The translations under genes were made by a program, and so were the position numbers. From Pyropia haitanensis (Eukaryota > Rhodophyta > Bangiophyceae > Bangiales > Bangiaceae), in NCBI GenBank assembly GCA_008729055.1, contig SDUX01000008.1:1240001-1304000 (forward strand): 64,000 nt of DNA, written 5' to 3'. Shown here piece after piece: positions 22,784-34,660 of this stretch. The notes under the pieces were generated by a model. The model was not told the DNA's origin. It did no database searches and worked only from the letters and a program-made list of their open reading frames with translations. Every line of letters begins with the position of its first letter. Positions within the stretch are counted from its first letter, which is position 1.

Positions 22784-25016
22784 TGCCTCCACCCCCGCCG
22801 CCGCACTCCCCCGCCGCGTCGCCGCCGCTAGCGCCTCCGCCGCCACCGTCGTCGCCCTCGACTGGCTCCATCGAGGCGGTGTGCGACGCGACGGGCGACG
22901 TGCTCTTCTCTGGAGCCGACGCGCGGTCGCTGCAGGCGTCGCCAATGGCGCGGGAGTGGCTGCTGGGGGAGGCGTGGGGTGAGGCCGGCCGCCGCTCGTC
23001 GCCGCCAATGACCGCCATGGGCGTACGCGCCGCGGCGTTCTTCTCCATCAACATCTTCAACCCAGAGGGACCGGGTCTGTCCGAGGACCCGCGGGTTCCC
23101 GCACCGCCGGCGTGGGGTAGCTTTCAGCAGGATCCCCGGGACGTGTTGAGTGATGATGGTAACGTACAGTTCAAGTACAGCAGCTTGGTACGTGCATCGG
23201 AGTCCGCTACGAGAGAGATGAGTCAGCGGCAGCGCACGTACATCTTGCTTTCTTGGTTCCGAGTTGTCGGTCGTGCGCGTGTGTGCCGTGGAGTCCAACG
23301 CCGGGCTGTCCTGACTGGCTGGCTCAGAACACTGACGTCAAGGTCTCTCATACAAGGTCAAGCGTGTTACTGGCTCTGGTGCTTTCTCTTCATCGCCCAT
23401 CGACTTTGTCTCTACGTCACGCGCAGTCGGTCCCCATTTGTAGCGTCAACGGGATCACGCTCGGCTATCTCCACAACTGGGTGCAGTACCGCTGCCCGCG
23501 GGGTGCGACGTGGGCGTCGCCCAACCTACGCCCTCCCCCCCTGGCGCGGTTTGCCCACGACGAGGAGACGGGCGAGCTAATGACCTGCGCCATCCGACCC
23601 GACGGCAACACGTACGTGTCAACGATGCGGTGCCTGGCCAACGGTTCCAAGGAGAACTTCTCGGCGCTCTTTGCGCCGCCCGCGCCTGGCGACATGCTGC
23701 CGCGGATGCTCGACCGCTCCGCGTCGATGGAGTTTCCATTTTCCCCGTCTGGCGGCGGCGGCGGTCGCTGCGGGGAGGGCGGCGCCCTGTCCGGCGGCGC
23801 CGTCTCGCGGACGCGGGTGACGGACTTTGCGGGCTTTGCCCAGTCCTTTTCCCGCTACACGGGCGTGCTCGGCGGCGCGATCAGCACCTACGTGACGCAA
23901 CCGCCGGGGGACGCCGGCGGCGGCCGCCCGTTTGTCATCCTCACGTCGGTCATTAGCGCCTCGGCGATGCTGTCCCCGGCCAGAGCCGGCGGCGGCGGCG
24001 GCGGTGGCGGCATCGGCGGCGCCGGTGCCGGCGCCAACGTGAGCGCGTTCGGCCCCGACGCGGTGCCGTACGTTCGTGCGGCGTTTGCCGCGCTGGTACG
24101 TGGCTATGGGCAGCCGCTGGTGAGCGCACGGGGAGAGATGCCTGGCTTGTGTGGGACTGCCATTGCGGCCGGGGTGTCGTTCCGCCTGCTGGAAGGCGCA
24201 CGAGCTGGGGCGGGAGCGGCGGCGTCGTCGGCGGCGGATGGATGCGAGTCCCCGCTGTTGATCGACGAGGTGGCTGCGGTGCCGCCTGGGGGCGGCGGCA
24301 GCTTTCCAGACGCCTCCAGACGAGCGCCCTCCGACGCTGGCGAACTGCCAGCGTCGGCTCGCTCGATGGGCGTGGCGAGTCGCGCCGATCACGGCTGTCC
24401 GTGGCGGCCGGCAGCCGCCCCGCCACCCCTCCGACGGCCGCCTCGAAGCAAGTGCCGCAAGTCGGCCGGCGGGCCCGCCGCGGCCGCGGCCGCGGCGGCG
24501 GCAAAGGGCGGCGCCAAGCCCAAGTTCCGCCGCGTCCGCAACCGGGACCCCGCCACGCGCGACAGCCCCGCGTGGGCCAAGGCCGTGCGGAACCGGGAGA
24601 GCGCGCGGCGGAGCAACGAGCGGCGGCGGCAGGAGCGGGCGCGCGCTGCGGCAGCGGCGGCCGCGGCGGCGGCGGCCGCGGCGGCGGCGGCCACGGGGGC
24701 GACAGATGGTGTTGATGCATCGGGTGGTACGCGCGGCGACGCGGGGGCGTCCGGTGGGGGGTCCCCGGCAGACGCGAGCGTGCCGCCGAGCGCGCCCCCG
24801 GTGGCAGGCGTCAAGGACCCAGCAGGGCGGTTTGACGGCGGAGGGGCGGGGAGCGACGGCGGGGTGGTGGGGGCCGGTCAAGCCGTGGCAGACCCCCCAT
24901 CGGCCAACGACTGGCAAGCGTGGACAGATGCGTTGCCGGCGCCGGGGTGGTCGGACCCGCCGGGCGTACCTGTCGGCCACCAGCGGTGTGTGGAGTCGGC
25001 CGTATCCAACGAGTGA
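22549..25016 (+). CDS. Two-exon protein with bZIP-like basic region but no leucine zipper
   Basis: Exon 1 is 22549-23187 and exon 2 is 23427-25016, giving about 742 residues. Start at ATG 22549 (MNGGPHPWPATVGSGG). Order: Gly/Pro N-terminus with a long proline run from a CCG repeat (22741-22790); a folded-looking region across the intron (FFSINIFNPEGP; NVQFKYSSL, then SVPICSVNGITLGYLHNWVQ); further globular segments (VTDFAGFAQSFSRYTGVLGG; PFVILTSVISASAML). A basic region follows at about 590-625 (AKAVRNRESARRSNERRR). That matches the plant/fungal bZIP basic signature N-x7-R except that the final Arg is Asn. It runs straight into about 20 alanines instead of leucine heptads. A nuclear DNA- or RNA-binding role is a guess; the globular family is unrecognised. 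Confidence 0.7.
23188..23426 (+). other. Spliceosomal intron (239 nt)
   Basis: Donor TTG|GTACGTGC at 23188 and acceptor CACGCGCAG|TCGG ending at 23426 join the two open frames in phase 0. The intron has a pyrimidine-rich 3' end, CTGAC-type branch-site candidates near 23310-23340, and lower GC than its flanking exons. The splice was chosen because it joins the frames and uses canonical borders; transcript evidence is absent. Confidence 0.65.
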
Positions 25017-25789
25017 CTTGCGGGTGCCGCACGGACCGGGGCGGGCCAGCCGCGCGGGGTTTTGAACGATGGGGCAGAGGGAACTTGCACCAGTGGAGCT
25101 TCTTGTACATAAAGACGTGCCGTCCGTTGCTCGTCGTGCGGACCAGTTGGAGTGCGGGACGACGGCCCGGTGCCATACCAGAAACGGACGGGGGTGATCG
25201 AGTCAGACCCAAAAGTGGCACGAACGCACGAGAGGGAGGACAACGACGGCGCTCGTGGGTGGAAAAAAAAAGAGCACGGGGACGGACGCCGCGCTGCAGA
25301 AGAGGGCGACCACGTACAGGCGCCCCCCCCCTGCCGCGGCGGGCGCCCTCCCCACCCCCACCCCGTCGCCGTCCGCACGCGGCCGAGACGACCCCCGCCG
25401 CGCCCAGGCGGGCGACGACCGTCTCGACAATCGGCAGGCGTCGACCGCCGCTCCCACCACAAACGCCGCCGGCACCCCCGGCGTCCCCCCTCGCGCCGCG
25501 CCGCCCTCCCGCCGTCGCCGCCCCGCCGGGCGGTGGCGCGCCTCTGCGCGGCGGGCGTCGACGGCCGGTCGCCGCCCGGACCGTCGCCCGCCAGCGGGCG
25601 TCGACCGCCGCTGCGCTTGTATTTTTTCTGTTTCTTTTTTGGGGGGGGGGTGGGCGTGTGCGCGTGCGCCGCCACGCCGCCGTCGGCTCGCCGCCGCGGC
25701 GGCGGCCGCCACGCCGCGGGCGTCGCGGCTCGCGCGCGGCGGCACGCGCGGCGGCGCGCGCGCGGCCGGCCGGCCGGCCGCCGCCGCCC
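25017..25789. other. Intergenic region
   Basis: The 3' side of the bZIP-like gene. No supported coding region; ends in a GGCC repeat (about 25766-25780) immediately left of the transposon. Confidence 0.4.
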
Positions 25790-26569
25790 GCGCAAAGGTG
25801 TCAAACCCGCGAACGCCGGGACATTGTGCAGCGGCGTGCATAGCCGCTGACGGGGCTTGTGAGAGGGGGGAGGGCCGACCACGATTGCACGCCGCGTGCA
25901 TCCTTGGCACGAAAATTTTCACTCGATGCACGGCTCCTTGCACTCAGTGCACGCCAGAGTGCACGCCTTGGCACACAACTGTGCACGGCCGTCTCGAGCT
26001 GCCAGATTATTTACTATGGCCCAACTCAACAAGTGTGGGTGGCCGATGTACTGCGCTAGACCACGTGGCAAGGTCATTGGCGCTATCCTCGTAACGGTCG
26101 CCATCCAGCGGAATGAGACTAGATTTCTGAGAGTGAGGGCGTCCTTTGGGGTTGCTCAACTACTGCCGATTGGGTTGCTACGGGAGTAGATCGGGGCCCG
26201 GCGTGCATCGATGTGCACTGGTCCTTGCAAAGGCGTGCGCCGCCCCGTGCACTCCGTGCATTGCCCGTGCCATCGCATTGCACGCGATGCACAAAAACGT
26301 GCATCATGTTTGCGTCGTAGCGAATGAGGACGACGAGCACGGGTTCCGGTGACATACTGCAGGACATAGACATGCTTCAGGGTCCCCGTACGGCGGCTGG
26401 GAAAAAAACGTGCTCCGGAACTCATGCCTGAATATTTACGGCGCCGTGCCAAGAAATCGTGGTCAGAGAGACCCCTGGGAGGGGGGTTTTCAACCTCTTG
26501 AACGGCCATTGACACGCCCAGACGGCGAAATTTGATCCGCGGACGTTCGCGGGTTTGACACCACTGCGC
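25790..26569. mobile_element. Non-autonomous DNA transposon with 26-bp inverted ends
   Basis: Ends at 25790-25815 and 26544-26569 are inverted copies matching at 24 of 26 bases, with the inner 19 (GGTGTCAAACCCGCGAACG) identical. Each end begins GCGCA. Just inside both ends are clusters of the pentamer GTGCA/TGCAC: about nine between 25828 and 25990 and seven between 26200 and 26310. The middle is AT-richer and encodes nothing convincing. Short subterminal motif arrays of this type are transposase-binding sites in hAT and CACTA elements. No target-site duplication is visible. The same end sequence recurs on the 4.8-kb element at 45376-50217. Confidence 0.7.
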
Positions 26570-26959
26570 AGACTGCCCGCCGCGGGCCAACCAGCGGAGC
26601 GCGGGAACGAGCGCCGGGGCCGACAGCGCTGCGCCGGATCTCGGCGCCGTTGCGCGCGGCCGTGCGGGCGCGTGGCCAACGACCCGCGTGCACGCGGGTC
26701 GCGCGTGGCCCGCCCCGCCGCGGCCGGCACCAAGCCTGCTTGCCGCGGCGACGCGTCTCGCCTCCCCCCTCCCGCCCCCCCCCCGCCACCCCCCGGACCC
26801 GGTGGTACCCTCCCCCCCCCTCCCCCCCCTCCCCCCCCGCCTCCACTCGCCACCCCTTCCACATTGCCATCCCGTTCCCATCCCCATTACCTCCCCCCCC
26901 CCACCCCCCCCCCCACCCCCCCCCCCCCGCCGCACCACGGTAGGACCGCCACGCCGCGC
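26570..26959. other. Intergenic, C-tract rich
   Basis: Between the transposon and the next gene. Long C-rich blocks at about 26760-26935 may belong to that gene's promoter; no TATA element is seen. Confidence 0.35.
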
Positions 26960-27357
26960 ATGACCCGAAAGCGGCGGCGGGGCGCGAGCCCCCCCCCGGC
27001 TCCCCCCCGCGGACACGCTCGGCTGGGCGACCGCCGCCGCTGCCACTACCATCGTCCCTGCCGCCTCGGCTGTCGCGGCGGCTGGCCCTGTCGCCGCCAC
27101 CGACGCCGCCGACGCCGACGCCGACGACGAGGACGAGGACGACGACGCCCACGACGAAGAGGACGAGGACGACGACGCCCACGACGACGGTGACGACGCA
27201 CGGCCGCGGCCGTGGCCGCCGCCGGCGTGCCGCGGCGGGCACCGCCCTCTCCGACGCCGCCGCCGCCGCCGTCGCGGCCGCCATTGCGGCGGCCGTCGCC
27301 GCCACCCGACCGCGCGTCGGCGGCGGCGGCGCCGCCCCGACCGCCCCCGTCGCCGCC

Positions 27358-27395
<38 letters not shown>

Positions 27396-28573
27396 CGCGC
27401 CCGCCGCGCCCGCCACCGCCGCCGCCGCCGCCGACGGGCGGGACGACCGAGGCGGCGGCGGCGGCGGCGGCGACGATGCCGACGCGCGGGCGGGGGGGGG
27501 GAGGAGGGCGGCGCCGTCGCCACCGGCACCACCCGCCGCGACGCTGTCGCGGCGGCCGCCCGTGCCGTCGCGCCGCCGCCGCCGCCGCCGCCGCTGGCCG
27601 CCGCGGCCCCTGCCGCTGCCGCGTTGGGGCCGACCGGCGGGCGCGGCGTGTCCCCCCCCCCGCCCGTCCCGACGCTGACCTGCCGGCGGCCGCCACGGCG
27701 GCGGCCCCGCCGGCGGGCGGCCGCGGCGGCCGCGGCCGCGTGTGCCTGGCCGACCTGCTGGGCGACGCGCTTCCCCCCCCGGCGGCGGCCTCCCCCTCCC
27801 CCCCCCCTCCCCTCCCCCGCCAGTGGCGGCTGCGGTGCCGCGGCCACCACCGGCGGCGGCGCCCACGGCAGCGGCAGCGGCAGCGGCAGCGGCAGCGCCG
27901 GTGGCGAACGTGCAGCGGTCGGCGCCCCCCCCGCTCCCCCCGGCACCCCCCGCCCCCCCGCCACGACGGCGCCGCCACCCGCGACGACCGCCGCCCGCCC
28001 CACCCCCGCCGCCGCCGCCGCGGCGGCGGCGGCGGTGGCGCCCGCGCTCGCCGCCCTCGCCGCCGCGTCCGCCGCGGCGGGCTGGGTGCTGACCGCCGCG
28101 GCGTTCCGCGCCGCGCCCGCCGGTGGGGGGGGGGGGGTGGCGGTGCGGCCGCGGGTGACCATGGAGTGGGGGGAGGACTGGGGGGGGGGGGGGGCGCGGG
28201 GGGGGGGGGGCAGGGAAGGTGGCGGGGGGGGGGGGGGGGGTGCGGATGGCCCGCCCGCCCCGCCGGATGTGGAGGCGGCGGCCGCGGCGGCGGCCGCGGC
28301 GGCGGCGGCCGCGGCGGCCGCGACGGCGACGGCTCCGACGGTGGCGGCGCCGGCTCTGGCGGCGGTGGCGGCGGCGGCGCCGTCCCCCTCCCTCCCTATT
28401 CCCCCCCCCACTGCCGGGGGGGCCAAGGCCGAGGTGCCCCCGCCCCCCTCCCAGCGGGTGGGGTGGCCAAGGCGAAGGCCGGCGCGGCGGGGTGGACCGC
28501 CGACCTCACCGGTTTCCTTGGCGGCGGCGGGTGGGCGGTACCAGACGATGTCGACGACGACGGGTTTTGGTAG
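26960..28573 (+). CDS. Low-complexity Ala/Gly/Pro/acidic protein, frame unresolved
   Basis: An ATG at 26960 gives a basic start (MTRKRRRGASPPPAPP). Plausible segments follow in several plus-strand frames: an acidic stretch at about 27012-27200 (DTLGWATAAAATTIVPAAS, then repeated DEDEDDDAHDE), RGRVCLADLLGDALPPP near 27740, ALAALAAASAAAGWVLTAAA near 28050, and an acidic C-terminus ending 28573 (GWTADLTGFLGGGGWAVPDD). Changes of frame occur in C/G runs and could be introns or homopolymer errors. No family is recognised. The basic start and acidic tracts would suit a nuclear protein, but that is only an impression. The boundaries and strand are moderately supported; the internal model is not. Confidence 0.4.
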
Positions 28574-29129
28574 GCGGGGGTGGAGGGGGGGGGGGGGCGG
28601 CTGGCGAGTGGGGCGGGCCGTACTGGGAAGGAAGGGCACGTGCTGGTGGCGTAGGTCGGTGGCTGCGCGCCCAGGGGGGCGGCGTCACCGCCCGCAGCAT
28701 CCCCACAGAGCCCCTGCGTGTGGGCGGCGTGCACCGTCCCGTGCGTGGGAGGAGTGCGGACGGGGAGGAGGCCGGTCAGCGCGCTTGGCCGCCCCGCGGA
28801 AGGGCCCCCCATGGCAAGGACGCCGCGCAAACAAACAACCAACGGAAGCTCAGGCGGAGAAGGGAAGACGGCCGGCGCCAACCGCGCGACGCACCCACCC
28901 CCACTCCCCCACGCGCGTGTGTGGCGAAATCAAAGAGACGACTGCCGACACCCGCGGCACCTCTCGCCGTCGTCCAGCCCGCCGCGCTAACCCACCAGTG
29001 CTATGAGCGCCAACCCCCCCCCCCCCAACTCGACCATCACAACGCAGCAACCACACGCGCACCGCCGACCGCCGCGACACCGTGGCAGCAATAGAGACTT
29101 TACCTGAAACCCTGCCTGCTCCCGCAGCC
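28574..29129. other. Intergenic region
   Basis: No convincing coding sequence; lies between the plus-strand low-complexity gene and the degenerate duplicate described next. Confidence 0.4.
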
Positions 29130-29515
29130 CACACCGCTCCATCCAGCGCCCCAGCCACGGCCGGCTCATCTCCCAAACGGGCGACGCCATCCAGCAGCGC
29201 GACCAAGGACACGCCGCCTGCGTCACCCCCTCCCCCCTCTCCGGCGTCCAGCCGCAACCCAACCTCCGCCTTGCAAAGGCAAACAGGCAGCCGCACGGGC
29301 CGGTCCACCCCGACATCGTCGGGGTCGCCAGCCGCTGTCGCCACCGCCGCCGCCGCCGCGGCGGCCGTTCCCCCCCCCCCTGCCGCTGCCGCCGCCCACG
29401 ATGACACCGCCGCTCCCGTCGGTGGAGGTGTTAACCGCTGCGGTGGCGGCCGCGGCACCCCCCTCCAGCCCCCGCCCCCCCCGTCACCACGGGCGGCGGC
29501 GGCGGCCATGGACGC
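29130..29515 (-). pseudogene. Degenerate tandem copy of the 3' part of the neighbouring gene
   Basis: Minus-strand reading gives MAAAAARGDGGG, then a Gly/Ala linker, VDRPVRLPVCLCKAEVG, and LVALLDGVARLGDEPAVAG. This parallels the gene at 30380-31462 (MAAAAARGDGGG; VDPHVLLPVRLREAEVG; LAALLDGVRRRGDEAAV). Nucleotide similarity is evident over roughly 0.39 kb in the same orientation, about 1.25 kb apart. Upstream of the shared part no counterpart of the gene's N-terminus is found, so this is probably a partial duplicate; an independent gene with distant 5' exons cannot be excluded. Confidence 0.5.
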
Positions 29516-30379
29516 CGCCTGCATTGCTCTCATCGTACACCGCCTCAAACAGCTGCAGCGCGCAATGACTGCGGTCGACGCGCAACTCTGGAGCGGGCGT
29601 AGCAGGGCTGCTCAGCAATCGCTCACGCGCCGGTCCGGGCCGTCCCCAAGGGCGGCGCCCGCCAAGATCTCGGTGACCGCTGCGCTGTGTGGGAGGGCGG
29701 GGGGGGGAGCGAGCGGCCGGGCGGCGGGCCCGGATTGCGCAGCGGCCGGGGCGGACGGTGCCGCCGCCGCCAGAGCTGACCGCAGCAAACAGGGAAAGAA
29801 GAAACCACCGCGCAGGTGGACGCACGTACAAGATCCCACGCGGACGGAAGCGTGGGACGGGACGCTCGTGCTGGTCGCCGTGGACGCGGGGGGAGCCGCG
29901 GATGGCTGTCGACCACGTCGGTGCCACCGCCACGTCGCGTCACGGGGCTCGGTGCGCACGGGCGCCGCGCACCAGCGCCTGCGTGCGGCGGGACGGCCAC
30001 AAAGGAGGGGACGCGCGGCAGCGTTCCGGCCTCGGCCGCACCGCAGTCCGCAGGGCGGGCCACGCGGCGCGACGCTCGCGGTGGCGGCAACCGCAACAAC
30101 AACAAAATGGAACAACGCCACAGCACGAAAAAAAAAAACAAGAAGAAACGACTGGCCGGTACGTGACGGCGGGGCGGCACCGCCACCACTCTGGCAATCC
30201 CGCCCCCCTCCCCCCGAGGGCCTCTCGCGTCTGGCCCACAACTGGCCACGCACACCGTCGGCGAAAAAAAAAAACCGACCGCGAGCGCTACACCTCGCCC
30301 ACGACACAGCGCCAGCGACAGCAGAGCAGCAGCCACCGCCGCGACGACACAGTGAGAACGGCATCGCGCGCGACACCCG
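29516..30379. other. Spacer between tandem copies
   Basis: Contains A runs (about 30128-30140, 30262-30271). Frames here are Arg/Pro-rich shadows; no gene supported. Confidence 0.4.
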
Positions 30380-30969
30380 CTCCCCCACCTTGATCAATCC
30401 CGCGCCCCAAACACCGCCGCCTCGTCCCCCCGCCGGCGGACGCCATCGAGGAGCGCCGCGAGCACCGCCCCCCCCCCCCACACACCCCCCCTGCGGCGAG
30501 CAGCCACCCCACCTCCGCCTCGCGCAGCCGCACGGGTAGCAGCACGTGCGGGTCCACCCCGTGGCCGTCGGGGTCCACCGCCGCCGTCGCCGCCGCCGTC
30601 GCCGCCGTCACCGCGGCCGCCGTCCCCCCCCCTGCCGCTGCTGCCGCCAACGTTGACGCCGCCGCCCCCGCCGGTGGAGGTGGTAGCCGCTGTGGTGGCG
30701 GCCGCGGCACCCCCCCCCCCCCGCACCCCCCCCGTCGCCACGGGCGGCGGCGGCGGCCATGGCCGCCGCGACCAGCCGACCCAGCGCCTCGTCGGTGCGG
30801 CCGGTGAGGCGGTCCGCGGCAACGGCAAAGAGGTAGTCGGCCGCGTCGCGGCTCAGGTGCAGCGGCAGGGGCGTGCGGCGGCCACCCACAGACGCGGAAC
30901 GGACCCGCGGGGGTGTCCCCGCTGGCGCCTCTGTGCTCGGCGGCGTCGCGGCAGCGGGAAGCGGCAGCG

Positions 30970-31003
<34 letters not shown>

Positions 31004-31462
31004 GCGGGCGCGCTTGGGGGATCCCGCGCCCGACGCGGCCGGCGGGAGCAACGCCACGGGCGGCGGCGGCGGCGCGTCGACCGCCGCCGCCGCCGCCGCC
31101 GCCGCCGTCGCCGCCGCGGCCGGTGACGCGGGCCCCGCCGACGGCGTGGCCGACGAGACGGGCGAGGCGGCGAGCTCGATGAGGCCCCCGTCCGAGGCAA
31201 TGGTGGTCGCCGCGGCGGCCGCCACGGCCGCCGCGTCGTCGTCGTCGTCGTCAGAGGGAGGGGAGGGGCGGCGCTTGGCGGTAGTGGTGGTGCCGCCACC
31301 TGGGAGGGGGGGGGGGGTGGTGGGGGGGGCGGGGGGGGGGGCGTCGGCCGCGTCGAGGAGCCACCCCCACAGGGAGGTGGCGACGGTGAGGAGGCTGCCG
31401 ACGGTGCCATCGTCGGGGGGGGGGTCGCCGGGGGGGGGGGGAGTGGGCGACAACGCCGCCAT
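30380..31462 (-). CDS. Unrecognised Ala/Pro-rich protein with conserved C-terminal segment
   Basis: Starts at ATG 31462 (MAALSPTPPPPGDPPPDDG). Order: GSLLTVATSLWGWLLDAADAP, a basic patch KRRPSPPSDDDDDD, polyAla, SPKRARPPP with a proline run, then a likely folded part (RTPLPLHLSRDAADYLFAV, DRLTGRTDEALGRLVAAAM). The frame then switches at 30710-30722 (13 C) into VDPHVLLPVRLREAEVGWLL and again at 30468-30479 (12 C) into LAALLDGVRRRGDEAAVFGA. Both switches fit one missing base, and the same peptide order in the duplicate at 29130-29515 confirms the joins. The two KR-containing patches suggest a nuclear protein; the folded part matches no family I know. The exact stop is uncertain. Confidence 0.55.
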
Positions 31463-34400
31463 GGCGCGGGGCAAGAGGGGTGGGGGGGGGGGGAGGGGCA
31501 GACGCACGGCGGCGGGGGAGGGAGGCGGGACAAGACAAAACACACAAACACACGGCGCGAGGAGGGGGGAGGAGAGTGCAGCGCGGGAAGGGGGAGGGGG
31601 GATGATGGGGGAGAGAACCGAGAGGGGATGGCCGGGCGGCAACGGGGGGGGCGAGGTGGACGAGGGGGTACCCGCCACCGCGGTGGGCGGGCCACGGCCG
31701 CGTTGAGCACGCGGCCGACGCGGTGGCACAGAGTCGCGGGCCCAGCTAAACATCGGATGCACGGGCCCCGCCCGCGTGGGACAGTCAGGTGGGGGGGGTG
31801 CTGGCTGGACATCCCCGCCCACGCCTGTACACCCCGTGATGGGGTGATGGCACGCACCACAGCCGCCGGCCGGCGATTGGACGACGCGGGTGCGCGCCTT
31901 GCACGCACCGGCGATGGATACCGTCAACGCCCGCGCGGGCGGGGTCGAGGTGGCACACCTGGCAAAAAACGCGCACCAAACCCGCCCCCCCAACGCAGCG
32001 GGCCTGGCGCAGGGTGTTGGTCAGTGCTGGAAAGGGCATTGCTTGGGGGGGGGGGGGGGAGAGTCGCCATCGCTGGCAATGTGAGTGCTGCGGGCGCGAG
32101 GCAAGGCCAGCTGCGCGGCCGGCGGCGGTGGAAGAAGCAATGAAAAGGGTGGCCGCTGGTGGTTGGTGTTGTGGCGCCCCCGGTGGGTTTTGTGGAAGGG
32201 GGGCGGCGCAACGGGCGCTCTTGTGCAAGGAGGGGCGCGCGCGCGGGAGGGGGGCGGGACAAAGGTCGTGATGAATTCCGGCGGGTGCCTGTCTCGAGAG
32301 GAATCCCGTCCCGCTACATTCGAGTCCTGCCGAGGATCTCGGCGTTTCTTGATGATGACATGGGTGTGACTTTTCATCTTTCGGCAGGAAAAAGCCGCCT
32401 AAACCGTCCTCCCTGAGCTCGTGGCGGTGCCGCCACTGTTGGGCGCATTCATCGGGCAAGCATGGGCTGCAGCCGCAGTTCCGAGCGCCGAGGCGGTTCG
32501 TTGTGCTTGCGCCTATCGGTGACCGTCCTCGCGCGGCCAAGCGCTGCCGTCGACCGCAGGTGCCGCGACGCCCCGCCGCTGCCGCATTCATTGCCGCCGC
32601 TGCAGTCGCCACCGCTGCCGCTGCTGCCGCCGCCCCCGACGCGGCCGACGGCGCGGCGGCCGCCCCAGACGGCGACAGGCTCGCCCACCCCACCCGGCAA
32701 TGGTGCCGCCACTCCCCCCCTTGGCCTCGTACAGCCGTTCACCAAACCAATGTGAACGGCCGTAGGGTTGTTGGAGGACGCGGCCGCCCACAGCCGGCCG
32801 CGGGGCGCCCCCGACGCCGTCCGTATCTCTGCGGGCGCCATTCCCCCTCGGCGTCGCGGTGCTGGCCGACCGCATGGCCGCCTGCGATGTGGTCGCCGCG
32901 GACCTGTGGCGCGCCGCTGCCAGCGCTGCCACGCCTGTCCTCAACCCCCCACCCCGGCGTCGTCAGCTCCTGTCTCCATCGACGGGCGGTCGTCGGCGTT
33001 GTCCGCCGCGTCGACGGCCGCCGTGGTGCCCGCGCCGCCCCCGTTGCCGCCTGGCCGCGTACCCCCTGCCGAGGCGCGGCGGGTGGCGGCCCGCGGAGAG
33101 GCCGCGTCCGCGGCCGGGCGCGCCCTTGCCGCACCCGCCGGGGGTGAGAGCGGCCGACTGCACGCTGGCGGTCGCCTAGCACACCCGTGTGAGTGCGGGT
33201 GCGCGGCGCCAAGGGGGCCAGTCATGGCCGCTGCTGCGGCTGCCAAGAGCTCGTCGCCGCCAGTGGCCGCCGCCACCGCATCCCCTCCAGCACGTCCACC
33301 GACCGACGCCACGGTTGAAGGTAGTAGGCACCGACGCCTTGACCACCATCAGACACGGTGCACGCAGCGTCTGCGGCCTCAAGGGCGGTAGTAGCGGCGG
33401 TGTTGGCGGACACAGGCGCCGCCATGCCGTCCCACTCCTGCCCATCCACTGCATGGACTGACCAAACAAAACGGGCCGGCCAGCAGTTGGACGCGGGGGG
33501 GGTGGGAAAGAACAGTCGATGGGGATGGCAGTGAGTGGCACAGGCAACGGTGACAGCGGCGACGGCGCCAGCAACAGCAGCATCCGGCGCAAACGCGACC
33601 GCGGCGGCGGCGGTGGCACAGCGGCGGCGGCAGTAGGAGCAGCAGCCGTGGCGTATGCGGCGGTCTCCCCGCCCTGGCGGTCCTGCCCCTTGCCTCCCCC
33701 CCCCCGCCGCCGCCCGCCACAAAGGCAGGCCAGCAGCACAGGCAACGGCGGCGCAGACAGCGCACGGCGTCCGTCCGCCCGTCCACGCCATCTGATGCAC
33801 GCCATCCACGGACGCACAACATGGGGCGGGCTCCTTTCAGGGGGGGGGACGCAGTCGGCGCGCGGCAACGGGACGGCAGTGACCGCGGCAACGCCAACAG
33901 CGGCGGTGGTCGCGTTGGCCATGCTCGCCGCCTCGGCAGCGGCGACAGCCACGGCGGTCGCAGCGGCAACGAGTACAGCCGGCGGCAGTTGGGGCGAGGA
34001 CGATACGCCCTCCCGCGCCGTCCTCTGCCCCCCACCTGCGGGCTTTGCCAGCAGCAAGAGCGGCCGACAACGTTGAGCGGGGGGGGGGAGGGGGGAGCAA
34101 CGTGATTTGGCAGCCGAGGTAACAGCAGTAGCGGCGGTGGCGGGCGCGGCAGCTTCAAACATGGACGTCGCGGCGGCTGATGCAACGTCGCAGCGGGAGC
34201 GGCGGTCCGCGCCTGGACGTGTCTCACCTTCAATGGCACGGCGGGGAAAAAAGACTCTAGCGGCGACAAGTCACGTACGCGCGCCGGAGTCAAAATGGGG
34301 GGGGGGGGCGGCTGGGTGGAGGGTACGCGGCTGGGACGTCCGCGGCGGCAAGCGGACGGCTCACCAACCCCATCGCCACAAGCGGCCCCGCCAAGTGGAC

Positions 34401-34660
34401 GTCGCCAGAGCCCGCCGGCGCCACTCACAGACCCGACAAGCCGCCATCGTGTCAAGAGACAAAACGACACTGCGACCACCACCGTAACCGCCGACGACTC
34501 AGTCGCTGCTGCCGCCGCCGTTGTAGCTGACATCCGCCGCCCAACACGGGCGGCGCCAGTGCCGCTTGCTACACCTTGACGCAGCCAGTGGCGGAGCGCG
34601 GAACATTGAAGCCGGCGTCGGCAAGTCTCGCGCGCGCCAGAGCCAGAGCCAAAGTGCGAT
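31463..34660. other. Intergenic region, no supported gene
   Basis: G-rich immediately upstream of the minus-strand gene. In 32500-33200 short protein-like pieces appear in different plus frames (ADRMAACDVVAADLWRAAAS near 32870) but cannot be linked. A sequence at about 31968-31984 (GCGCACCAAACCCGCC) resembles the transposon ends but has no partner nearby. Confidence 0.35.

Noticed and set aside
26156..28639. A minus-strand gene of over 800 codons overlapping the 27-28.5 kb region
   Set aside because: It runs through the transposon and through poly-G/C DNA; the plus strand offers better protein-like segments (basic start, acidic tracts, natural C-terminus).
31968..31984. A third copy of the GCGCA...CAAACCC transposon end
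   Set aside because: Only a short match, no inverted partner and no GTGCA array nearby.
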